64,000 bases of DNA from Candidatus Poribacteria bacterium. GTDB lineage: Bacteria > Poribacteria > WGA-4E > WGA-3G. This document shows, piece after piece, positions 57,540 to 64,000 of this stretch. Numbering within the stretch: position 1 is the first letter of the stretch; each line of letters starts with the position of its first letter. Made by a program: the position numbers and the translations under genes. The notes beneath the pieces were generated by a model. The model did no database searches. It was not told the origin of the DNA and was given only the letters and a program-made list of their open reading frames with translations. The DNA is taken from positions 1 to 64,000 of the forward strand of contig JAJDTJ010000128.1 of assembly GCA_022827225.1 (NCBI GenBank), in the 5' to 3' direction.

Positions 57540-58736
57540 TTAGGACTTAGAATTAACCTTCTCAATAGCATACGCAAAAGCTTTCCGATAGACAGGACTT
57601 TTCATACGTCCCTCAATAAACGTTTCAAATGCTCTTATGCCTTTCTCCTTTTCTTCGCGTACACGTTTCGCCTCAAAGTTGAATGCGTATAAATTATGGC
57701 AAGCTCGGCGATGAATATGTTTTTCTCCGTCCCGATGCTCAAGATAGTTTAGGTAAGCAAGCGCGTCTTGTTTATCGCTGATTAACCAATTTTCTTCTTT
57801 ATCCCAGTCTTTGACAGCAAATTCCTCTTCTTCTATTAATTCCAATAAACGATCAGCAAATGCATTACGCTTCTCTTCATATTTGTCAGTATCTTTGTCC
57901 CTCTCACGAGAAGAAAAGCGCGTCCAAGGAAAACCGGGCAATTGCACATTTTTGAAAGCAGCACTGATAATCCAACTTTGTGAATCAACTGTGTCAGCAC
58001 CACAATAAAAAGCGAATAGCATTAACAACGCGGATCCCAATGAAAAACAGTGAATGTGAGCATTTGGGAGAAGTTGTCTGACTGTCGAGATGATATTAAT
58101 CACTGTGCGTTTACTACCATTGAGTGCCAGCGGTGCCAAACTCCCTATCCCAACTATCCGAGGTTCCTTTCCCCAAATTTCAATAATACGATCAAGAGAC
58201 TGCCTGAGGGTCTCCGGATCATAACCATGAAGTACCGGCATCAACTCGAAGTAATCTGGTAAGTCCGCATCTTTTAGTTTTTCAAACATTTCCTCGGTGT
58301 TTGTTACGGTACTTTCCCAACGATCTTCCATTTCCTCAGGTGTGGAGGTAGGCAGGAACGGATGATCAAGAACGACAGAGACATCTACCTCAAACTCAAT
58401 TCCCATCTCAAGAACATCAAGCGAGGCAATACTAATTTCATCTAGTTTTTGAAAATTAAAGCCGCCGGAATCAAGCATCAATGGACCATCAAAGTGGATG
58501 TACTCGCGAAGTGTACCTTCCATTTCTCTGATTTCTGAAGTAAATCTGCGAGTTCGGTAATTTTCTAACATATCAAAAGCGTTAACCAATACCGCCTGGG
58601 TCCCAGTCATTTCCCATGGAGGATGCCGCAATCCTGCGTGTGGGTAATCACCTATGCGGTAGCCAGCAAACAGATTGGGAGTCTCCAAAGGAACTCTTGA
58701 AAAGACGGAGGAGTATGTTACATCTTGATTCATCAA
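57540..58736 (-). CDS. tRNA-guanine transglycosylase-like (TGT/DpdA-like) protein
   Basis: 398 residues. The TGT TIM-barrel motifs are present: LMLDSGGFNFQK (Asp89), VVLDHPFLP (Asp124), PVLHG, IVGIGSLAPL, and HCFSLGSALLMLFAFYCGAD followed by TVDSQSW, where Asp251 matches the nucleophile of TGT. The C-terminal RRACHNLYAFNFEAKRVRE matches the HNLxxY of TGT, but the Cys-x-Cys-x2-Cys zinc ligands of ordinary TGT are missing. Such enzymes swap guanine for a 7-deazaguanine in tRNA or, for DpdA, in DNA. It overlaps the ATPase gene by 4 nt (ATGA) as the last gene of a five-gene operon. Confidence 0.78.
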   Translation of the reverse strand: MMNQDVTYSSVFSRVPLETPNLFAGYRIGDYPHAGLRHPPWEMTGTQAVLVNAFDMLENYRTRRFTSEIREMEGTLREYIHFDGPLMLDSGGFNFQKLDEISIASLDVLEMGIEFEVDVSVVLDHPFLPTSTPEEMEDRWESTVTNTEEMFEKLKDADLPDYFELMPVLHGYDPETLRQSLDRIIEIWGKEPRIVGIGSLAPLALNGSKRTVINIISTVRQLLPNAHIHCFSLGSALLMLFAFYCGADTVDSQSWIISAAFKNVQLPGFPWTRFSSRERDKDTDKYEEKRNAFADRLLELIEEEEFAVKDWDKEENWLISDKQDALAYLNYLEHRDGEKHIHRRACHNLYAFNFEAKRVREEKEKGIRAFETFIEGRMKSPVYRKAFAYAIEKVNSKS

Positions 58737-59899
58737 TCGCCACTTTCCACAATTTGTCTCATCCGATCGCGCATCTTCGGTAAAAAGTGCCCTGGCAAAA
58801 CAGCAAGTTCAGTTTTCTCAAGTTCTTCTTTTACAGAAAAGTATTCGTTCTTGACATCATCCGTCGTCAAAGGTTTTAACCCGTTGGGACGGCTACGCTC
58901 ACTTCGTTTTCCGTATTCTTTAAGATAAGTTTCATACTTGTTGCGCCCACTGTTTAGGTAATCCGACACATAATTAATTGCAAGTTCAGGGCTATCTATG
59001 GGTTGGAGTATAACTGGATCACCTAAGCGTCGCTCAATTGCGGGATATTGTGCAAGATCATTCGGCTCTGGAACGGTTGCGGTTACAAAGAAAACAGATT
59101 CCTTCAAAATGTCGAAAAGATGGCGCAAGTCTTGAGCATATTGGGATTGACGAGAACGAGTCAATGTTTCAAAAATTTCCTCAAATTCGTCAAACAATAA
59201 GATGATGCCATCACATAAGTCGAGTTCCTTTAGCACAACAAGCAATCCATATAAGAAACGCATAGCGAGTGCGGAACTTGAAATATCGGTGGGAAGGGTT
59301 CCTTGGTACTTTAATAGGTGTTTGTCGGCTGCGGTGAGTTTTTGACCCTTCATCCAACGTATGAAGGCATCTTTCTCGCGTTCTTCCTGATCAGGATAAG
59401 AAGTGAGCGTGGGTTGGGCGATCGCTTTTATCCCCCGCACAAGTTCGGCCGCTGGTTTAACTCCTGATAAAAGTGTTTCAATTGGGGTTTGTTTCGACTG
59501 TAGCGTTCTGATTAAATCACTTAAGAAGAAGCCTGCAAGTCTATCAACGATTTGTCCGTGAATGTTGAAGTAACTATCTTCGGGGGAGTTGACATAGATC
59601 GGATAAAGTTTTTTGATAAGTTTACTCCGTCTCGCTTCATCCGTCAAACGTTCAAAGTACCGCAAGATATTTGTTTTCCCTGCACCGTTTTTGCCATCAA
59701 TACGCAACCGCTTCGCATCTGCAGAAAAATTTTGTAGTTGATAGACAAATTCCTTTTTTACAATGTCCTGGTCGGTACAAACATCAAAACCTGTTTCACC
59801 ACGGCCCGGAAACGGATTTCCAAAGAGAAAATGCTTTTCATAAGGATTGAGTTCTTCAGGCTTTGCCTTAAATAGATCAAGGTCTTTTGTAAGTGTCAT
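58733..59899 (-). CDS. AAA/STAND-like ATPase of the TGT operon
   Basis: 388 residues from ATG 59899 with GGGAGGG upstream. The N-terminus NPFPGRGETGFDVCTDQD leads into Walker A DGKNGAGKTNIL (residues 69-76). A large helical insert follows, then Walker B GIILLFDEFEEIFE (about 231-241) and a sensor-like VFFVTATVPEPNDLAQ. The arrangement is that of P-loop ATPases related to BrxD/ORC-like or STAND proteins. It overlaps the upstream gene by 4 nt and the TGT gene by 4 nt. The protein probably drives recruitment or remodelling on the nucleic-acid target. Confidence 0.78.
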   Translation of the reverse strand: MTLTKDLDLFKAKPEELNPYEKHFLFGNPFPGRGETGFDVCTDQDIVKKEFVYQLQNFSADAKRLRIDGKNGAGKTNILRYFERLTDEARRSKLIKKLYPIYVNSPEDSYFNIHGQIVDRLAGFFLSDLIRTLQSKQTPIETLLSGVKPAAELVRGIKAIAQPTLTSYPDQEEREKDAFIRWMKGQKLTAADKHLLKYQGTLPTDISSSALAMRFLYGLLVVLKELDLCDGIILLFDEFEEIFETLTRSRQSQYAQDLRHLFDILKESVFFVTATVPEPNDLAQYPAIERRLGDPVILQPIDSPELAINYVSDYLNSGRNKYETYLKEYGKRSERSRPNGLKPLTTDDVKNEYFSVKEELEKTELAVLPGHFLPKMRDRMRQIVESGD

Positions 59900-60852
59900 T
59901 TTGGTCCCTCCCATCGAACGAGTTTAACCAATTTACCATTGATACGCATTCCATCTTCTATATAGCGGTGTTCTATCCACTTTAGTTCTTGTTTCCTATA
60001 GCGCGTTTTTTGGGGTCGTTTTTCACCCAGTAATCTGGTAGAAAGTCGCTCTCTAAGAACCTCATTTCTTGGGCGTATTGAGACAATCTGGAAATTCCCA
60101 GAAACTTCCCGCCGGATCGTCGCAGGCGCAAGTGTGATTTCGCCACGGCATGCCTCAACAAATTGATTCATCTTCATCTCAAACGCCTGGAAGGAAATAC
60201 TGAGTTTCTGACAAACGCGATGTGCTAAACGACCAAGATTCGCGTAACCAGACGTTTTATCTTCACAATTATAACTCTCCCAACAAGATGCTTTGAAAGA
60301 TTCTAATGACGGTTGCTCCGCATCCCACTCTCCACCCCAATAGAGGATTGCTTTAAAAGGGGACCGATAAGCGTGACCTACAGACACCGCCCATGTTTGA
60401 AATGTATCAAAAGCAACAAAGGTTATGTTATATTTTTCTTTTAAGTTACTACCCAATTCCCTTCGCGCTTCTTTATCCTCGCGCCGTGGAATTTCAATCG
60501 TTTGTTCCTGTTTCAGGCACTTAAGGAAACGTGCGTAAGGCGGATAATTTGCTAAACCTTCATTCATTGGCAACAGATAGTCCCCGGAATTCCAAGCGTG
60601 AATAAAATTATCGTATTTTTCCGTTAAGCATAGCATATTCCGATCTTGATCAGCGCGCGCAATCCATTGCGATGCTTCAAAGATTCGCAAAATGTCCTGA
60701 ACCCGTCGGTTAAGGCGTTTTACTGTTCCCTGACTCTCAACAACTTTGTAGAACGCATCCAGCGAGAGTTGATTCTTGTCACGATCAGTCTCACGATGGG
60801 TCTCAATCCCATCGGCGACAGACAATAGTTTGTTCATAGTAATTGGATCCAC
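59896..60852 (-). CDS. Protein of unknown function with a possible winged-helix region
   Basis: 318 residues, no family recognised. Residues 40-75 (RRVQDILRIFEASQWIARAD...) look like a winged helix, so DNA binding is possible. The middle part is alpha/beta (YNITFVAFDTFQTWAVSVGH), and the C-terminus is basic (KRPQKTRYRKQELKWIEHR). GTG start after GGAGGG; ATG 60837 is an alternative. Its stop overlaps the ATPase start, placing it third in the five-gene operon. Confidence 0.6.
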   Translation of the reverse strand: MDPITMNKLLSVADGIETHRETDRDKNQLSLDAFYKVVESQGTVKRLNRRVQDILRIFEASQWIARADQDRNMLCLTEKYDNFIHAWNSGDYLLPMNEGLANYPPYARFLKCLKQEQTIEIPRREDKEARRELGSNLKEKYNITFVAFDTFQTWAVSVGHAYRSPFKAILYWGGEWDAEQPSLESFKASCWESYNCEDKTSGYANLGRLAHRVCQKLSISFQAFEMKMNQFVEACRGEITLAPATIRREVSGNFQIVSIRPRNEVLRERLSTRLLGEKRPQKTRYRKQELKWIEHRYIEDGMRINGKLVKLVRWEGPK

Positions 60853-60855
60853 CTA

Positions 60856-62022
60856 TCATCCCTCCTGGATTTCCATTACGTCGTTAGCAAAAAATCCTCC
60901 ACTTGCTTCTGAGTAGTAAGCCAGTTCGTAGGTTCGACAAAGCTCTTTGTTTTTAAGGCGAATTGTACTGAAAACCTGTGCCAAATCCCACAATAGATAG
61001 TGAACAGGTGTCAGCACCAGTTTCTCATTGTGAGAGTCGTAATTAACAGAACTAATTTTTGAAGGGATATGATCTGGAACCCCAATATGGAGGCTTCCTT
61101 GATTCTCCAAAGTGGCAAGAGAGGCCATATCTTTATCCCCAGTGATAAGATAGACCCCTTGGTGAAGTCCCCGTTCTCGCTTGAGATTTTTCATACTCTC
61201 GATAATCAACCGATCAATTTTTGAAATACCATTGAACTGTCCTAAGTGTTCAGGAAGAGTTGTTAGCATTTCTAAAGGTCTCCACTGGCGAATGTGATTC
61301 AATTCTCGACTGATGACTGAGACTTGTGGACGCATCCCTAACACTTTACAGTTTTTAAGGTCAGTCTTGCTTTTGTTGCTAAACCAGATTTTCTTTAATT
61401 CGTGTGCCTGACGCTGGATTTCGGTCATCACAAAAACAGGAACAACCGTCCAAATCGGAACTTCAGACAAAGTTTTGTGCAAGAAAGAGATAGTTGCCCG
61501 GCGCAAAGCACTAGTATCAACTACAAATGTTAGGTAAACATGTTTTGAAAGTTTCCTCATCACCTCAAGGAATTCCATTTTAATGATTTGCTCTTCCATC
61601 AACCAAAATTCTGGTCGTAGAAGACCTGTCCGGACCATGCTGTCGGCGAGCTGATCACCTATAACTTTTTTCGCTTGCTTCTTGAGTGTATCCGCTTGTC
61701 GATTGAGGGCATTCACTCGCTCCTTTTGTTTTTTGGTTGCATCCGGTTGATTTGCTTTCTCCTGTTCTTTTGATAATTCAAAGAGGAGTTCAATTAACTC
61801 AGAAAAACGGCATTCTACCTCTTGGTCAGTCGTGGGCAGAAATAGAAAAGGAAGAATTGGGTAGTTTTGTGCAGTTTCCTTGGAGGCATCAATTATGATC
61901 TTGCCCAGCTTAACATATTCATCCTCAGGAAGATGAGTTCCATCTGTGTACGAAACTTCCCATTCACCCCAGAATCGGTATTCAGTAATGAATTCATCCA
62001 ATTTGACAGATTTACTATCCAT
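60856..62022 (-). CDS. PIN-domain protein with N-terminal helical region
   Basis: 388 residues. The N-terminal ~150 residues include a coiled-coil-like segment (KKQKERVNALNRQADTLKKQ). The C-terminal half is a PIN-type nuclease: Asp169 in TFVVDTSALRR, Glu201 in VMTEIQRQAHE, Asp270 in ISKIDRLIIES and Asp296/298 in LITGDKDMASLATL. All four acidic positions are present. It may be the effector nuclease of the operon or a processing RNase. It overlaps the upstream small gene by 8 nt. Confidence 0.75.
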   Translation of the reverse strand: MDSKSVKLDEFITEYRFWGEWEVSYTDGTHLPEDEYVKLGKIIIDASKETAQNYPILPFLFLPTTDQEVECRFSELIELLFELSKEQEKANQPDATKKQKERVNALNRQADTLKKQAKKVIGDQLADSMVRTGLLRPEFWLMEEQIIKMEFLEVMRKLSKHVYLTFVVDTSALRRATISFLHKTLSEVPIWTVVPVFVMTEIQRQAHELKKIWFSNKSKTDLKNCKVLGMRPQVSVISRELNHIRQWRPLEMLTTLPEHLGQFNGISKIDRLIIESMKNLKRERGLHQGVYLITGDKDMASLATLENQGSLHIGVPDHIPSKISSVNYDSHNEKLVLTPVHYLLWDLAQVFSTIRLKNKELCRTYELAYYSEASGGFFANDVMEIQEG

Positions 62023-62437
62023 CAGAAATTCTCACTTTGTAGTCAGAGTGCGGTTGATGGTTTTGTAGGATTTCTGTTGCCACAGCGGATAAAATTGTAT
62101 TTGATTTCAACTTTGGCATAGAAACACGCTCAGCAACCTCGTTATGAATCTGATCTTCGGATCCTTCTGTGTCCATTTGCGACTTTGCTAATTGAGACAG
62201 GACCCGATTTTTTATTGGATCCGGAAGATAGAAGTCAACCTCCTGTAGATTTGATATAGGCTCATTGGTTTCCGGATCCTTTGAATCCAGTTTTGCAATG
62301 GCAACTGATAACTGATCCAAGTCAATTACAACTTCGTTTAGTACCTGCCATTCCTGAAATTCAAACATAGGTAAATTTGATACAGAATAGGTTTCGATTA
62401 TCTCCTGTTTTTCGGAATTAATAACTTCTATTTTCAT
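62015..62437 (-). CDS. Small protein of unknown function, first gene of the TGT operon
   Basis: 140 residues, acidic, no signal peptide and no family recognised. It has a conserved-looking aromatic patch (LPMFEFQEWQVLNEVVI) and a possible C-terminal helix. AAAGAG is six bases before the ATG. It leads the operon and overlaps the PIN gene, so it could be an antitoxin-like partner or a regulator, but this is inference only. Confidence 0.55.
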   Translation of the reverse strand: MKIEVINSEKQEIIETYSVSNLPMFEFQEWQVLNEVVIDLDQLSVAIAKLDSKDPETNEPISNLQEVDFYLPDPIKNRVLSQLAKSQMDTEGSEDQIHNEVAERVSMPKLKSNTILSAVATEILQNHQPHSDYKVRISDG

Positions 62438-62550
62438 GAAGATCTCTTTTCAGTCAATTTGTTCGCATACCCCGTTATATCGCTTTTGGACATCGGATTG
62501 CAAAGGATAATTATTTCAACGTTTTTGCAAGTTCTTTAAAGTTTATCACA

Positions 62551-62576
62551 AAATTGCTTCAGAAAGCAAGCAATTT
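62551..62576. terminator. Hairpin in the divergent region before the methyltransferase
   Basis: AAATTGCTT (62551-62559) pairs perfectly with AAGCAATTT (62568-62576) and is followed by three more T. It lies upstream of the methyltransferase promoter and inside the leader of the opposite-strand operon if that starts nearby. It may block read-through or act in regulation. Confidence 0.4.
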
Positions 62577-62618
62577 TTTGCAAAGTGAATCTGTTTTAAT
62601 CTTCCACAAAAAATTGCG

Positions 62619-62647
62619 TTGACACCAACTTGTTTCCGTAGTATAAT
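62619..62647 (+). promoter_or_regulatory. Perfect sigma-70 promoter of the DNA methyltransferase gene
   Basis: TTGACA at 62619-62624 and TATAAT at 62642-62647 with an exact 17-nt spacer. The start codon at 62677 is 30 nt downstream with AAGGAGG before it, so expression should be strong. Confidence 0.85.
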
Positions 62648-62676
62648 CATCTATAACCAAATAAGGAGGACACGTA

Positions 62677-64000
62677 ATGGCGAGAAAGAAACGCACCACG
62701 AAACAAAAAGAAGTCCAAGACTACCGACACGACACTGCGACCCGAAAAAACAACCCACCCGCAGGCATCGCCGCACAAGGGAAAATCAAAGAAACACCGA
62801 AACAGGAATACGCATACAACCCACACCTACCCCCGTTCTCCGATTCGACCCAAACGGAGACGCGGATAAACTCCCCGAACTGCTCCAAAAAGCGCAGCGG
62901 CAAGCACTCACCGCCGAGGAAGCGAAAACCATCGCCGATGCCCTCCGACACTACGACGGACCGTGGCTCGAATGGGCAAGCAAACAGGAGGCGAAATCCT
63001 TCACCATCGATCCGGTTGCATTGCATATCCACGAACGCGTCAGTGCCAAAGCCATCTTGAAAGTCGCAGAACGTCAAAACGTCCAACGCGAACTCTTCGC
63101 CGACCCACAGCAGGATTACAGCAAAGCAGTCGATTTTTACCAGCATGACGTAGATTGGGCAAACCGCCTCATCCTCGGCGACAGCCTCACCGTGATGAGT
63201 TCCTTCGCACATCGAGAAGACCTCGCTGGTAAAGTGCAAATGATCTACATCGACCCACCCTACGGCATCAAGTTCGCCTCCAACTTCCAACCCACCGTCT
63301 TTCAGCGCGATGTAAAAGACAGAGCACAAGATTTGACCCGCGAACAGGAACAAATCAAAGCCTACCGCGATACATGGACACTCGGTGTGCATACCTACCT
63401 CGCCTACCTCCGCGACCGACTGATTGTGGCAAAAGATTTGTTGATGGACAGTGGGAGTATTTTTGTGCAGATAAGTGATGAGAATGTGCATCGTGTGCGG
63501 TCTATTATGGATGAGGTTTTTGGAGTTGAAAATTGTGTTAGCTTAATTACCTACAGAACTACCACAGGTATGAGCCAAAAAAGTGCTCCAGTTAGAGTGA
63601 ACGATTATCTGATTTGGTACGCAAAAAATAAGGAAACAATAAAATTCAGACGATTATTCATGGAATCAGAAATAGATATAAAAAATTTTAACAGACTTGA
63701 AGAAATTAACGGCGAACACCGGACAATGACTGAATTTGAACGCTTGAAACCCGGAAATATAGATCGAAATTTACGTGCATTTCAGACCGCACCAGTTCAT
63801 TCAAAGGGCGAGGGGGATAAAACAGCACGTGAATTTGAAGGGAAAAAGTGGACAATTCCAGCTGGTAGTTGGCGTTATTCGCTGGATGGATTTCAACGCT
63901 TAGGTAAAGTTGGAAGAATTAGTCAGGAAAAAACAGTCATCCGAGCGATAAGGTATTTTGATGATTTTCCTTTGCAAGAGTTAACATCTAACTGGACAGA
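62677..64000 (+). CDS. Type III-like DNA adenine methyltransferase, frameshifted and cut by the window edge
   Basis: The ATG at 62677 has AAGGAGG upstream. The frame reads MARKKRTTKQKEVQDYRHDT up to QEYAYNPHLPP at about 62834. It then continues in another frame from GTT 62835 (VLRFDPNGDADKLPELL...) without a stop to the window end. The second part carries IYIDPPYGIKFASN (adenine-MTase DPPY), GDSLTVMSSFAH and SIFVQISDENVHRVRSIMDEV, typical of Mod/COG2189 methylases. One base appears to be missing in the C-run around 62830-62834. It could be an assembly error, a broken gene or phase variation. Target sequence and any restriction partner lie outside. Confidence 0.8.

Noticed and set aside
62721-63491. 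256-codon open frame on the - strand
   Set aside because: It lies antisense to the methyltransferase, whose motifs (IYIDPPYGIKF) are unambiguous on the + strand, and has no family-like sequence.

Overview
The window looks like a chromosomal stretch of an uncultured bacterium of the Candidatus Poribacteria type. This is inferred from gene content: four phytanoyl-CoA-dioxygenase-like proteins, two multi-bladed WD40 proteins, a secreted protein carrying a cohesin, a dockerin and a C-terminal NYPNPFNP-type sorting domain, a bacterial-microcompartment shell gene with its aldehyde dehydrogenase, and many lipoproteins. No rRNA or tRNA gene was seen, so the assignment rests on family resemblance only. 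Genes lie on both strands in short operons. Starts usually have clear AGGAG-type ribosome sites, with ATG, GTG and TTG all used.

Region 1 (0-24 kb, almost all + strand) is mainly housekeeping. It starts with the edge of an insertion sequence, then a PIN/TRAM membrane protein, ispD, ispF and cysS. A run of six lipoprotein genes follows, including a tandem duplication and a metallopeptidase. Next come dprA, a DUF2283 gene, tsaD, a sua5/tsaC-type gene, a Gfo/Idh/MocA oxidoreductase (- strand), guaB with a consensus promoter, nuoI, an MT-A70 methyltransferase and a 978-residue protein of unknown family. The region ends with a malate-dehydrogenase-like protein that has lost its catalytic residues, an XdhC-family protein and a PhyH dioxygenase.

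Region 2 (24-41 kb) is accessory metabolism and surface biology. It holds a secreted WD40 protein, a DUF420 membrane protein, two PhyH genes, an amidohydrolase and a 1,419-residue mosaic secreted pectate-lyase-like/cohesin/dockerin protein flanked by gene remnants. A UvrD helicase with an inserted DEDDh exonuclease, a 14-blade cytoplasmic WD40 protein and a fourth PhyH protein with an HxG metal site complete it.

Region 3 (41-57 kb) mixes metabolism with two ATPase-nuclease gene pairs: AAA + PD-(D/E)XK at 41-43 kb and AAA + PIN at 54.5-56.3 kb. Between them lie DUF1611, a secreted jelly-roll-like protein with a strong terminator, a sugar isomerase, an Endo III-like glycosylase, ligA, the microcompartment pair, and a divergent citrate synthase with isocitrate dehydrogenase.

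Region 4 (57-64 kb) is the most unusual. A five-gene, overlapping - strand operon encodes a small unknown protein, a PIN nuclease, a probable winged-helix protein, an AAA/STAND-like ATPase and a tRNA-guanine-transglycosylase-like enzyme. Convergent to it is a YaaA/DUF6884-like protein, and divergent from it is a type III-like DNA methyltransferase with a single-base frameshift that runs off the window. This is the best candidate here for an undescribed nucleic-acid-modification or defence system related in logic to the Dpd (7-deazaguanine in DNA) system.

Three families of dispersed palindromic or short repeats are scattered through the intergenic spaces. One has a second element nested inside it.
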